From: JASLDZ01 sp964244065
GTDB taxonomy: Bacteria; Pseudomonadota; Alphaproteobacteria; Caulobacterales; Caulobacteraceae
Assembly (NCBI GenBank): GCA_964244065.1
Contig: CAXTHH010000001.1
Coordinates: 310,001-374,000 of the forward strand
Length of the DNA stretch: 64,000 nucleotides
Direction of reading: 5' to 3'
Positions 54,486-63,094 of the stretch are shown piece after piece; within the stretch, counting starts at the first letter, position 1; each line of letters starts with the position of its first letter. The position numbers and the translations under genes were made by a program. The notes under the pieces were generated by a model. That model searched no databases. It was not told the DNA's origin and saw only the letters and a list, made by a program, of their open reading frames with translations.

Positions 54486-55760
54486 GTGAGCTGGTCGCCG
54501 CAGAGCCTGGTCGGCCTGTTCGGGGTGGTCGCCCTGTGCTGGGCGGTGTCCGAGAACCGCCGCGCCTTTCCCTGGAAGCTCGCGACGGTGGCGCTGCTGA
54601 TCCAGGTGGGCCTGGTGCTGCTGCTGTTCGGCCTGCCCCAGGCGCAGAGCGCTCTGACGGGCGTGAACGCGGCGGTGGACGCCCTGGCCGGCTCCACCCA
54701 GGCGGGGGCGCAGTTCGTGTTCGGCTTCCTCGCCGGAGGCGACCAGCCCTACGCCGTCACCGCGCAGAGCCCGCCGTTCCTGTTCGCGTTCAGGGTCTTG
54801 CCGGTGATCCTGGTGATCTGCGCCTTGTCGGCCCTGCTGTGGCACTGGCGCATCCTGAAGTGGGCCACCGCGGCCTTCGGCGTCGTGTTCCAGCGCACGC
54901 TGGGCCTGCGTGGGCCGCCGGCGCTCGCGGTGGCCGCGACCATCTTCATGGGGCAGGTGGAGGGGCCGATCTTCATCCGCTCCTACCTCGACCGGCTGAC
55001 CCGCTCCGAGCTGTTCATGCTGATGGCGGTCGGGATGAGCTGCGTCTCGGGCTCCACCATGGTGGCCTACGCCACCATCCTGGCCTCGACGCTGCCCAAC
55101 GCGGCGGCGCACGTGCTCACCGCCTCGATCATCTCCGCCCCCGCCGGCGTGCTGCTGGCGCGCGTGCTGGTGCCCGCAGACCAGCAGGAGGCGAAGACGC
55201 CGTTCGAGGCGGGGGCCGAGAAAAGCTACGACAGCGCGATCGACGCGGTGATCAAGGGCACGGGCGACGGGCTGGCCGTGGTGCTCAACGTGGCGGCCAC
55301 CCTGATCGTGTTCGTGGCCCTGATCGCCCTGGCTGACCGGATCCTCGGCGCCTTGCCGCCGATCGCCGGCGCGCCGGTCTCCATCGAGCGCGGCCTGGGG
55401 ATCGTCTTCCGCCCTGTCGCCTGGTCGCTGGGCCTGCCCTGGGGGGAGGCGGCCACCGGGGGCAAGCTCCTGGGGGTGAAGCTGGTGCTGACCGAGTTCA
55501 CCGCCTTCATCCAGCTGGGCGCGATCCCGGCGGGCGAGCTTTCCGAGCGCTCGCGCATGATCATGACCTACGCCCTGTGCGGCTTCGCCAACATCGCCTC
55601 GGTGGGCATCAACGTGGCGGGCTTCGGCGTGCTCGCCCCCAACCGCCGGGTGGAGGTGCAGGGCCTGGTCTGGAAGGCGCTGCTCAGCGGCTTCCTCGCC
55701 ACCTGCATGACCGCCGCCGTGGTCGGCGCCCTGCCGCCCGGGCTGTTCGGCGGACGTTGA
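54486..55760 (+). CDS. Concentrative nucleoside transporter (CNT family)
   Basis: 424 residues from GTG 54486, with about ten hydrophobic segments. CNT motifs are present: FMGQVEGPIFIRSYLDRLTRSELFMLMAVGMSCVSGSTMVAYA, DGLAVVLNVAATLIVFVALIALAD, and GVKLVLTEFTAFIQLG. It imports nucleosides with sodium or protons. A deaminase for adenosine/adenine is encoded in the window only as a pseudogene. Confidence 0.93.
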   Translation: MSWSPQSLVGLFGVVALCWAVSENRRAFPWKLATVALLIQVGLVLLLFGLPQAQSALTGVNAAVDALAGSTQAGAQFVFGFLAGGDQPYAVTAQSPPFLFAFRVLPVILVICALSALLWHWRILKWATAAFGVVFQRTLGLRGPPALAVAATIFMGQVEGPIFIRSYLDRLTRSELFMLMAVGMSCVSGSTMVAYATILASTLPNAAAHVLTASIISAPAGVLLARVLVPADQQEAKTPFEAGAEKSYDSAIDAVIKGTGDGLAVVLNVAATLIVFVALIALADRILGALPPIAGAPVSIERGLGIVFRPVAWSLGLPWGEAATGGKLLGVKLVLTEFTAFIQLGAIPAGELSERSRMIMTYALCGFANIASVGINVAGFGVLAPNRRVEVQGLVWKALLSGFLATCMTAAVVGALPPGLFGGR

Positions 55761-55812
55761 GCAAAGCGCGACAAGCCGCGACAAACGGGGCGAGACAAGC
55801 GAGACAAGATCG

Positions 55813-56433
55813 ATGAAGCTCTACACCACCCGCCGCGCGCCCAACCCCCGCCGGGTCGCCTGGATTATGGCGGAGAAGGGCGTCGTCGACATCGAGGTGG
55901 TGCAGGTCGAGCTGATCAACGGCGAACACCGCACGCCCGAATACCTGGCCAAGGTCGGCGCGCCCGTCAGCCCCGCGCTGGAGCTGGAGGACGGGACGGT
56001 GATCACCGAGTCGGTGGCCATCGGCCGTTATCTCGAGAGCCTCTACCCCGAGCCCAACCTCTATGGCCGCGACCCCCGGGAGATCGCCGTGGTCGAGATG
56101 TGGACGCGGCGGGCGGAGCTCACCGTCGCCATGCCGCTGATGGGCATGGTGCGCCACACCCATCCGGCCATGGCCGTGCTGGCCGGCGAGCAGAGCGCGC
56201 CCTACGCCGAGGTCAGCCGCGGTTTCGCGGAGGAGGGCATGAAGGCCTTTGACCGCCGCCTGGCCGCCTCGCCCTTCCTGGCCGGCGAGCGCTTCACCGT
56301 GGCCGACATCACCGCCTTCAGCGGCATCGATTTCGGCCGGCTGATCCAGTACCGCCCGCCGGAGACGTTCACCCACCTGGCGCGCTGGACCGACGACCTG
56401 CGCGCCCGCCCGGCGGCCGCCGCCGGCCTGTGA
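55813..56433 (+). CDS. Glutathione S-transferase
   Basis: 206 residues. The N-terminal thioredoxin-like domain starts MKLYTTRRAPNPRRVAWIMAEK and has the PxL/ES motif (SPALELEDGTVITESVAIGRYLE). The helical C-terminal domain has FLAGERFTVADITAF, the N-capping box. It conjugates glutathione to electrophiles. The preceding 50 bases hold four short GCGACAAG-like repeats. Its stop overlaps the next gene (GTGA). Confidence 0.93.
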   Translation: MKLYTTRRAPNPRRVAWIMAEKGVVDIEVVQVELINGEHRTPEYLAKVGAPVSPALELEDGTVITESVAIGRYLESLYPEPNLYGRDPREIAVVEMWTRRAELTVAMPLMGMVRHTHPAMAVLAGEQSAPYAEVSRGFAEEGMKAFDRRLAASPFLAGERFTVADITAFSGIDFGRLIQYRPPETFTHLARWTDDLRARPAAAAGL

Positions 56434-56945
56434 GCGACTATGACGCCCGCGCCCTGATCCTGACGCTCAGGCTCGACGCGGAGAGCTTCGCCCGGCTGGA
56501 CGGCCTGCGCCGCGCCCACTTCCCGCCCGCGCTGAACCACCTGCGCGCCCACGTGACCCTGTTCCACCACCTGCCCGGCGAGCGACGGGGAGAGGTGCAG
56601 GCCGCGCTCACCGCCGCCGCCGACCGCCCGCCGTTCCCGCTCGCCTTCACCGGCCTGCGCAGCCTCGGCCGCGGGGTCGCCTACGAGATCGCCTCGCCGG
56701 AGCTGGGCCGGCTGCGCGCCGACCTCGCCGCCCGCTTCCGCGCCCACCTGACCGCGCAGGACGCACAGGGCTTCCGGCCCCACGTCACTGTCCAGAACAA
56801 GGCCGACCCCGCCGACGCGCGGGCGCTCAAGGCGGAACTGGAAGCCGGCTTCGCACCGTGGGAGGGGCGGGCGGAGGGCCTGCTGCTCCACCGCTACCTG
56901 GGCGGCCCCTGGCGGCTCGAGGCCGAGCTGCCTTTCCGCGGCTAG
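56430..56945 (+). CDS. 2'-5' RNA ligase / phosphoesterase-superfamily protein
   Basis: 171 residues from GTG 56430. Two H-x-T-type motifs occur, HVTLFHHLP near residue 41 and HVTVQNKA near residue 113, as in the LigT/2H superfamily. Activity may be cyclic-phosphodiesterase or RNA ligase. Translationally coupled to the GST gene. The stop shares CTAG with the convergent kdsD stop. Confidence 0.87.
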   Translation: MSDYDARALILTLRLDAESFARLDGLRRAHFPPALNHLRAHVTLFHHLPGERRGEVQAALTAAADRPPFPLAFTGLRSLGRGVAYEIASPELGRLRADLAARFRAHLTAQDAQGFRPHVTVQNKADPADARALKAELEAGFAPWEGRAEGLLLHRYLGGPWRLEAELPFRG

Positions 56946-57907
56946 ACCACGCCGGAGCGCAGGAGGTCGTGGACGTGGAGCACGCCCACGGGCCGGCCGT
57001 CGTCGACCACGAACAGCACGGTGATGCGGCTCTCGTTCATCAGCCGCAGGGCCTCGGCGGCGAGGGTGTCCGGTTGGGCGGTCTTGGGGTCGCGGGTCAT
57101 CACCTCGCCCGCGGTGTGCGCCATCAGGCCCTCCATGTGACGCCGCAGGTCGCCGTCGGTGATCAGGCCCGCCAGCCGGCCGTCGCCGTCCACGACGCCC
57201 GCGCACCCGAACCGCTTCTCCGTCATCATCAGCAGCACGCGCTGCATGGGCGCGTCCGCCGGGATCAGAGGGAGCTCGGCGCCGCGGTGCATCAGGTCGC
57301 GCACGCTGCGCAGCGCGGCGCCGAGCTTGCCGCCCGGGTGGAACAGGTGGAAGTCGTGCGGACCGAACCCGCGCCGCTCCATCAGGGCCACCGCCAGCGC
57401 GTCACCCATGGCCATCTGCAGCGTGGTGGAGGTGGTGGGGGCGTTCACGGCGGCCGCGGCCTCCTCCACGTCGGGCAGCAGCAGCACGTGGTCGGCGGCG
57501 CGGCCCAGCGCGCTGTCCTCCTGCGAGGTCAGCGCCACCAGCGGGGAGCCGAAGCGGCGGGCGTAGGCCACCACGTCGGCCAGCTCGCGCGTCTCGCCCG
57601 ACTTGCTGAGCGCCAGCACCGCGTCCTGCGGGCCGATCATGCCCAGGTCGCCGTGGCTGGCCTCGGTGGCGTGCACCCAGATGGCCGGCTGGCCGGTGGA
57701 GGCGAAGGTGGCGGCGATCTTGCGGCCCACATGCCCGCTCTTGCCCACGCCGGTGCAGACGATCCGGCCGGAGAGGCCGGCGAACAGATCGACCACCGCG
57801 GCGAAGCGGCCGCCCAGGGTCTCCGCAAGGCCGGCCAGCGCCTCGGCCTCGCGGGCGAGCACGCGGCGGCCGACCGACACCGCGTCCGCGGCGGGGGCCG
57901 GGCTCAC
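56942..57907 (-). CDS. kdsD: Arabinose-5-phosphate isomerase KdsD/KpsF
   Basis: 321 residues from GTG 57907. The SIS domain (residues about 35-180) has IVCTGVGKSGHVGRKIAATFASTGQPAIWVHATEASHGDLGM and ALSKSGET. Two CBS domains follow (about 205-321). It makes D-arabinose-5-phosphate, the first step of KDO synthesis for lipopolysaccharide. Its start overlaps the small upstream gene (GTGA). Confidence 0.95.
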   Translation of the reverse strand: MSPAPAADAVSVGRRVLAREAEALAGLAETLGGRFAAVVDLFAGLSGRIVCTGVGKSGHVGRKIAATFASTGQPAIWVHATEASHGDLGMIGPQDAVLALSKSGETRELADVVAYARRFGSPLVALTSQEDSALGRAADHVLLLPDVEEAAAAVNAPTTSTTLQMAMGDALAVALMERRGFGPHDFHLFHPGGKLGAALRSVRDLMHRGAELPLIPADAPMQRVLLMMTEKRFGCAGVVDGDGRLAGLITDGDLRRHMEGLMAHTAGEVMTRDPKTAQPDTLAAEALRLMNESRITVLFVVDDGRPVGVLHVHDLLRSGVV

Positions 57908-58086
57908 AGCGGCCCCCGCAGGGCGCCGGCGCGCGGCGGCGGCGGCGCGGGCGGCTTCGGCGGGGCGAGCGCATGGCCGAACGGGCCCGGCGAGCGGGCG
58001 CCCAGGCCCTGGGGGGTCACGAGCGCCAGGGCGATCAGCGCCGCGGCGGCCAACGCCGCCGCCGAGAAGAACAGAGGGTTGGACAT
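57904..58086 (-). CDS. Small membrane protein upstream of kdsD
   Basis: 60 residues. One N-terminal hydrophobic helix (FFSAAALAAAALIALALVTP) and a Pro-rich tail. Its stop overlaps the kdsD GTG by four bases. Compact spacing supports it as a real gene, but no family is recognised. Confidence 0.5.
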   Translation of the reverse strand: MSNPLFFSAAALAAAALIALALVTPQGLGARSPGPFGHALAPPKPPAPPPPRAGALRGPL

Positions 58087-58193
58087 CCGGCCCGACCTAG
58101 CAGCGCCGCCCGCGCCGGTGAAGCGCGGCGGCGTTGACCTGCCCGGCGGCGGCTTCTAGCCCTGCCGTCCGCCCGCGACCGCCCGGAGCCCGC

Positions 58194-58907
58194 ATGACCG
58201 CCCTCGTCCTCCTCCGCCACGGCCAGAGCGCCTGGAACCTGGAGAACCGCTTCACCGGCTGGGTGGACGTCGACCTGACCGACCAGGGCGTGGCCGAGGC
58301 CGAGCGCGGCGGCCGGCTGATCCGCGAGGCGGGGCTCGATCTGGACGGCATGTTCACCTCCGTCCTGACCCGGGCGATCCGCACCGGCGAGATCGCGCTC
58401 AGGTTGAGCGGACAGCTCTGGATCCCGGTGGTCAAGGACTGGCGGCTGAACGAGCGGCACTACGGCGGGCTGACCGGGCTCGGCAAGGCGGAGACCGCCG
58501 CCCGGCACGGGGCGGAGCAGGTGCACGTATGGCGGCGCTCGTACGACATCCCGCCGCCCCCGCTGGAGGCCGGCTCCCCCTACGACTTCCACGCCGACCG
58601 CCGCTATCCGGGCGCGGTTCCCGACACGGAAAGTCTCAAGACGACGCTGGAGCGGGTGCTGCCCTACTGGCAACAGGCGATCGCCCCCGAGATCGCCGCC
58701 GGCTGCCGGCTGCTGGTCGCCGCGCACGGCAACTCGCTGCGGGCCATCGTCAAGCACCTGTTCGCGGTACCCGACGACGAGATCGTCGGGGTCGAGATCC
58801 CTACCGGCAACCCGCTGCTGATCGAGCTCGGGGCGGATGGCCGGCCGTCTTCCGCCCGCTATCTGGACGCGGATCGGGCGCAGGCGCTGCCGCCGACTCA
58901 ACCCTGA
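58194..58907 (+). CDS. gpmA: 2,3-bisphosphoglycerate-dependent phosphoglycerate mutase
   Basis: 237 residues from ATG 58194 (CCGGAGCCCGC leader). LVLLRHGQSAWNLENRFTGWVDVDLTDQG has the phospho-accepting His (RHG). LNERHYGGLTGL and VAAHGNSLRAIVKHL (second catalytic His) complete the dPGM pattern. It interconverts 3- and 2-phosphoglycerate in glycolysis and gluconeogenesis. Confidence 0.95.
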   Translation: MTALVLLRHGQSAWNLENRFTGWVDVDLTDQGVAEAERGGRLIREAGLDLDGMFTSVLTRAIRTGEIALRLSGQLWIPVVKDWRLNERHYGGLTGLGKAETAARHGAEQVHVWRRSYDIPPPPLEAGSPYDFHADRRYPGAVPDTESLKTTLERVLPYWQQAIAPEIAAGCRLLVAAHGNSLRAIVKHLFAVPDDEIVGVEIPTGNPLLIELGADGRPSSARYLDADRAQALPPTQP

Positions 58908-58973
58908 CGCGACAAGACCGCGTAAACCGTTATCGCGCGATGCTGCGCGCGAGCTTCGGAGCCCTCGTCCACC

Positions 58974-60242
58974 ATGCCGGCCACCGCCGCAGCCGCCCCT
59001 GCCGTCGTCACCTACCGCCGACTCACCCAGCTGGAAGTGGACGCAGTCTGCGCCCGGCACGATCGGCTGTGGCAGGCCAAGCCGGGCGGGGCGCGGGCGG
59101 TGTTCTCCTGGGTGGACCTGTCCGGCCTCGACCTGCGCGGCCGCAACCTCACGGACGCGGACTTCACGGGCGCCATCCTGGCGGACTGCGACCTGACCGG
59201 GGCGCGCCTCGACCACGCCAGCCTGTTCGGCGCCGACCTGCAGAACGCGCTCATGTCGGAGTGCTCGCTGCGCCGGGCCGACCTGCGCGGCGCCTGCCTG
59301 CGCGGGGCCAACCTCACCGGCGCCGACCTGTTCGAGGCCGACCTGCGCGAGGGCGCCATCGCCGCCGCCGACAAGGAGCAGGGCCTACGCCGCGTGGAGC
59401 ACAGCAACCGCGCGGGCGACGTGCAGGGCGCGGTGCTGGCCGGCGCCAACCTGCAGCGCTCCAAGCTCTCCGGCATCATCGCGGTGCGGTGCGACTTCTC
59501 CGACGCGGTGATGAAGGACTGCAAGCTGGTCCGCGCCAACCTGAAGCAGGCGCAGATGATCGGCGCCGACCTGGCGGGCGCGGATCTCTCCGGCGCGGAC
59601 CTGGCGGGCGCCGACCTGCGCGACGCGGTGCTGGTGGGGGCCAAGACCACCATGTGGAACGTCAGCCAGTGCGACATGCGCGGCGCGCTCACAGATCGGG
59701 TGGTCGGCGCCGACGTGGCCGACATGCCGAGCGGCGACATGCTGCACGCCCACGCCCTGTGGTGCGAGACGGGCGGCCGCGAGGGCTCGCCCTCCATCTT
59801 CGACGGCGCCGACCTGCGCGCGCTCAAGACCATCCGCGGCCTGAACCTGACGGCGCTCTCCGCCAAGAAGGCGGTGTTCTACGGCCTCGACATGGAGGGG
59901 GTGCAGCTGCAGGGGGCGCACCTGGAGGGAGCGGACCTGCGCAGCTGCAACCTGCGCGGCGCCGACCTGCGCGGCGCGCGGCTGGTCGACGCCAAGCTGA
60001 ACGGGTCGGACCTGCGCGAGGCGCAACTCGGCCCGCTGATGATCGGGCCGGACCGGCTGATGCCGGCCAACCTCTCCAACGCCATGCTGAAGGGCTGCGA
60101 TTTCACCGGGGCGGACTTGCGTCGCGCCATGCTGAACGGCGCCGACCTGGAGCGCGCCAGCTTCTCCGGCGCCCAGACCAAGGGCATGGACGTGTCGGGC
60201 GCCAACCTCGTCAGCGTCCGCGGCCTGTCGCTGATCGGCTGA
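58974..60242 (+). CDS. Pentapeptide-repeat protein
   Basis: 422 residues. After a short N-terminal segment (to about residue 35), most of the protein is A(D/N)LxG-type repeats, in blocks near residues 38-130, 145-230 and 275-420, separated by less regular insertions (for example near residues 235-275). Repeats of this kind fold into a right-handed quadrilateral beta-helix; some mimic DNA and protect gyrase, others have unknown roles. No partner domain is seen. It is followed by a terminator and then by Hsp20 on the opposite strand. Confidence 0.9.
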   Translation: MPATAAAAPAVVTYRRLTQLEVDAVCARHDRLWQAKPGGARAVFSWVDLSGLDLRGRNLTDADFTGAILADCDLTGARLDHASLFGADLQNALMSECSLRRADLRGACLRGANLTGADLFEADLREGAIAAADKEQGLRRVEHSNRAGDVQGAVLAGANLQRSKLSGIIAVRCDFSDAVMKDCKLVRANLKQAQMIGADLAGADLSGADLAGADLRDAVLVGAKTTMWNVSQCDMRGALTDRVVGADVADMPSGDMLHAHALWCETGGREGSPSIFDGADLRALKTIRGLNLTALSAKKAVFYGLDMEGVQLQGAHLEGADLRSCNLRGADLRGARLVDAKLNGSDLREAQLGPLMIGPDRLMPANLSNAMLKGCDFTGADLRRAMLNGADLERASFSGAQTKGMDVSGANLVSVRGLSLIG

Positions 60243-60270
60243 CGCCGAGGCAGGGGCCGGATGCGGAAAG

Positions 60271-60296
60271 GGCGGCGCAGTCGCCTGCGCCGCCCG
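60271..60296. terminator. Bidirectional terminator between the pentapeptide-repeat gene and hsp20
   Basis: A perfect 11-bp stem GGGCGGCGCAG / CTGCGCCGCCC with a TCGC loop. It lies between convergent stops (60242 and 60337). The minus-strand 3' side runs into TTTCC. Confidence 0.8.
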
Positions 60297-60336
60297 GACA
60301 CCCGTCCAGAGGTGTGTTCCGCTCAGCCGAGCGGGG

Positions 60337-60819
60337 TCAGGCCGCCTGGGCCTGGCCTTCGATCGCCTGCGGCTGCGGCTGCGACGAGACCTGAGCGGCG
60401 CCCGAGCCGATCTCGATCCGGCGCGGCTTCAGGGCCTCGGGCAGCTGCCGCTCGAGCGAGATGCTGAGCAGGCCGTCCCGCAGGTCGGCGCCGGTCACCA
60501 CCACGTAGTCGGCCAGCTGGAACCGGCGCTCGAAGTTGCGCTCGGCCAGGCCGCGGTGGAGATAGCGGCGGCCCTCGTCGTTGGCCGTCTTGCGGCCCTG
60601 CACGGTGAGGGTGTTCTCGCGGGCCTCGATGTTCAGCTCGGCGGGGCTGAAGCCGGCTACGGCCACCTCGATCCGGTAGGCGTTCTCGCCCACGGTCTCG
60701 ATGTTGTAGGGCGGGTAGCCCGCGGGCCCTTCGGCCTTGGAGGCCGTCTCGAGCAGGGTCGCCAGCCGGTCGAAGCCGACGACGGAACGGTACAGGGGCG
60801 TGAAGTCGATCGTGCGCAT
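60337..60819 (-). CDS. Small heat-shock protein Hsp20
   Basis: 160 residues from ATG 60819. MRTIDFTPLYRSVVGFDRL and YPPYNIETVGENAYRIEVAVAGFSPAELNIEARENTLTVQGRK begin the alpha-crystallin domain. RGLAERNFERRFQLADYVVVTGADLRDGLLSISLERQLPEALKPRRIEI completes it, with a Gln/Pro/Ala C-terminal tail. It holds unfolding proteins during heat stress. An AGGAGG Shine-Dalgarno 8 bases upstream is sequestered in a predicted hairpin. Confidence 0.95.
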   Translation of the reverse strand: MRTIDFTPLYRSVVGFDRLATLLETASKAEGPAGYPPYNIETVGENAYRIEVAVAGFSPAELNIEARENTLTVQGRKTANDEGRRYLHRGLAERNFERRFQLADYVVVTGADLRDGLLSISLERQLPEALKPRRIEIGSGAAQVSSQPQPQAIEGQAQAA

Positions 60820-60910
60820 GAAGCAATCCTCCTGAAAGCAAGGCTGCAACGCCCGGGCTGCGTGACCCGGACGCTATGGGTTCGACCTGCGACGTCCCAC
60901 GCTCGGCGGC
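60820..60910 (-). promoter_or_regulatory. Candidate ROSE-type RNA thermometer in the hsp20 leader
   Basis: In the transcript, CCTTGCT (60844-60838) pairs with the Shine-Dalgarno AGGAGG (60833-60828) across a three-base loop. The stem is C-G, C-G, U-A, U-G, a bulged G, C-G and U-A. A U-U-G-C-U stretch with a bulged G facing the Shine-Dalgarno is the diagnostic ROSE element hairpin of rhizobial and enterobacterial small heat-shock genes. The upstream portion of the element was not folded. Confidence 0.65.
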
Positions 60911-61069
60911 GACGTCTACGGCCATGGAGACCCGGCGGACCAGCGCCTCCACGTTCGATGAGGTAGGCGCCCCCCGAACGCCCGCAAGAGGGCGGGCGAC
61001 CACTTTCTGCGACTTGTCTGCGCCCGCGGTTTGGGTTCCTGTCCGGCGCGCTCAACCGGAGATCCTCGC

Positions 61070-61933
61070 ATGCGTGCGACCGCCGCCGTCCTCCTCCTGG
61101 CCCTCCTGGCCGCGGGCTCCGCAGAGGCCCAGCCGGCGGCGGTGAAGAAGAAGACGCTCGGCCGGCCGCCCGCCGCCGACGTGAACACCGGGCGCGTGGA
61201 CGAGCGGCTGCGCACGGTGGTCGCCGACCCCGCCCGTCCCGAGGGCGACCGCGTTCGCGACGCCGCGCGCCATCCGGTGGAGAGCCTCGCCTTCTGGGGC
61301 CTGAAGCCGGGCGCCACGGTGGTCGATCTGCAGCCGGGCGGCGGCTACTGGACCTACATCCTGGCCCCCTACGTCAAGGCCACGAACGGCCGCTACGTCG
61401 CGGGCGCGGGCCTGCGCGGCAAGGACGCGTTCCTGGCCAAGTTCGGCGACAAGGCCAGGTTCGGCGAGGTGGGCTACGCCGAGTTCTCCAAGACCTCCGC
61501 CCCGGTGGTCCCGCCCGGCACGGCCGACCTCGTCCTGTCCTCGCGCGAGATCCACAACTGGATGCGCGCCGACATGCTGGACAAGGGCATGAGCGACGCC
61601 TTCGCCATGCTGAAGCCCGGCGGCGTGTTCGCGGTGGAGGAGCACCGGGCCGACGGCTCGGCCGTGAAGACGGACGGCTCGGCGGGCTATGTGCCGACCG
61701 CCACCGTGGTCGCCGCCGCGCAGAAGGCGGGCTTCAGGCTGGCCGCCAAGTCGGAGATCAACGCCAATCCCAAGGACACCAAGGACCATCCCTTCGGCGT
61801 ATGGACGCTGCCGCCCTCCCGGTTCACCACCGCGAACGGCCAGGGCAAGGACGCCAGCTTCGACCGCACCAAGTACGAGGCGATCGGCGAGAGCGACCGC
61901 ATGACCCTGCGGTTCGAGAAGCCCCGCGCCTGA
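61070..61933 (+). CDS. Exported SAM-methyltransferase-fold protein
   Basis: 287 residues from ATG 61070. The N-terminus MRATAAVLLLALLAAGSAEAQ is a signal peptide, so the protein is exported. The mature part has a Rossmann motif VVDLQPGGGYWTYIL, DLVLSSREIHNW and MLKPGGVFAVEEHRADG, as in the COG4798 class of predicted methyltransferases. S-adenosylmethionine is not expected in the periplasm, so true methyltransferase activity there is doubtful. The gene is divergent from hsp20. Confidence 0.8.
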   Translation: MRATAAVLLLALLAAGSAEAQPAAVKKKTLGRPPAADVNTGRVDERLRTVVADPARPEGDRVRDAARHPVESLAFWGLKPGATVVDLQPGGGYWTYILAPYVKATNGRYVAGAGLRGKDAFLAKFGDKARFGEVGYAEFSKTSAPVVPPGTADLVLSSREIHNWMRADMLDKGMSDAFAMLKPGGVFAVEEHRADGSAVKTDGSAGYVPTATVVAAAQKAGFRLAAKSEINANPKDTKDHPFGVWTLPPSRFTTANGQGKDASFDRTKYEAIGESDRMTLRFEKPRA

Positions 61934-61997
61934 CCTCGCGCGGCCGGCGACGCGCCGCCACGGCGACGGCGGCCGCGGGCGGGGCTAGGGGAGGGCC

Positions 61998-62672
61998 GTG
62001 CCCGCCTTCTCCGCCTCCACCCGCCGCGTCGCCGCCCTCGCCCTCGCCCTGCTCCCGCTTGCAGGGCCGGCGGCGGCGGTCGAGCGCCTCACGCCCGCCG
62101 GCAAGCTGCTGCCCTATTTCGACTTCTACCTCGGCATGGCGGAGGCGAGGCGCGACCGCTTCCGCCCCGCATACCAGATCCTGGTGGACGGCAGGCCCTA
62201 CGCGGGCCCGGTGACGCTGGTGGACGGGCCTGAGCGCATCCCGCTGGCCGTCGGGCCGGACGGGCGGTTCGAGCGCTTCCCCACGCTCGTCCAGCTGCGC
62301 CGCAAACCCCACATCGCGCTGGAGGCGCCGGCCAAGGCGCGCATCAGGAGCGACCTCGGCGTCGAGGCGCTGGTGCCGCACGAGCGCGAGATGGCCGCCG
62401 GCGGCCTGGCCGCGGCCATCGACCAGCTGAACACCGCCATGCGCTCGGCGGCGGGCGTACTCGCCTTCGTGGTGCCGAAGTTCGGCCGCGCCTTCTTCGT
62501 GTTCGGCGGCCGACAGGGCGTGCGCGTGGCGGCGGACGGCTCCACCCGTCCCCTTCCCCTGGGCGAGGACGAGCCGGTGGAGCCCTTCTACAGTCCCTCG
62601 CGCCATCCGGAGGCGGTGGCGGTGCGCTTCCCCGCCGCGCCCGCGCGCGTGCTGCTCGTGCCGGGGAAATAG
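61998..62672 (+). CDS. Exported hypothetical protein
   Basis: 224 residues from GTG 61998. A signal peptide (VAALALALLPLAGPAAA) precedes ERLTPAGKLLPYFDFYLGMAEARRDRFRPAYQI and a beta-rich mature region. FDFYLGMAEAxRDRFRPAY suggests a conserved group, but I do not recognise it. It lies 64 bases downstream of the methyltransferase-like gene. Confidence 0.65.
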   Translation: MPAFSASTRRVAALALALLPLAGPAAAVERLTPAGKLLPYFDFYLGMAEARRDRFRPAYQILVDGRPYAGPVTLVDGPERIPLAVGPDGRFERFPTLVQLRRKPHIALEAPAKARIRSDLGVEALVPHEREMAAGGLAAAIDQLNTAMRSAAGVLAFVVPKFGRAFFVFGGRQGVRVAADGSTRPLPLGEDEPVEPFYSPSRHPEAVAVRFPAAPARVLLVPGK

Positions 62673-62778
62673 GGCCGGAAAATAGGCCGGGGCTGACGCC
62701 GCGTCGGGCTTGTGGCCCCGCGCCCGCGATGCTTACTGCCCCGCGCACGCCCCGACGGACGGGGCCAGGGAGAGGCGC

Positions 62779-63081
62779 ATGGCCACGCTCGAAGAGGTCA
62801 CCGACAACTTCAAGACCGCCGTGGGCGCGGACAGCGGCCTCGGCAAGACCGTGAAGTTCAACATCAAGGACATGGGCGTCATCCACATCGACGGCGGCTC
62901 GGTGACCAACGACGACAAGCCGGCCGACTGCACCATCGCCATGGCCAAGGACGATTTCGAGAAGCTGAGCCAGGGCCAGCTCGACCCGACCATGGCCTTC
63001 ATGCAGGGCAAGCTGAAGATCGACGGCGACATGAGCGTCGCCATGAAGCTGCAGCCGCTGCTGGCCAAGGCCCGCGGCTGA
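62779..63081 (+). CDS. SCP2 sterol-carrier / lipid-binding domain protein
   Basis: 100 residues. The whole protein is an SCP2 domain: KTVKFNIKDMGVIHIDGGSV, ADCTIAMAKDDFEKLSQGQLDPTMAFMQGKLKIDGDMSVAMKL. Such stand-alone domains bind fatty acyl-CoA or other lipids. The GGGAGAGGCGC leader gives a good Shine-Dalgarno. It lies just upstream of an alpha/beta-hydrolase gene, together suggesting lipid metabolism. Confidence 0.93.
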   Translation: MATLEEVTDNFKTAVGADSGLGKTVKFNIKDMGVIHIDGGSVTNDDKPADCTIAMAKDDFEKLSQGQLDPTMAFMQGKLKIDGDMSVAMKLQPLLAKARG

Positions 63082-63094
63082 CGCGCGACCTCTC

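Noticed and set aside
51731..54697. Open frame of 988 codons on the minus strand
   Set aside because: Shadow of the S46 peptidase and of the SDR start region; low-complexity translation without motifs.
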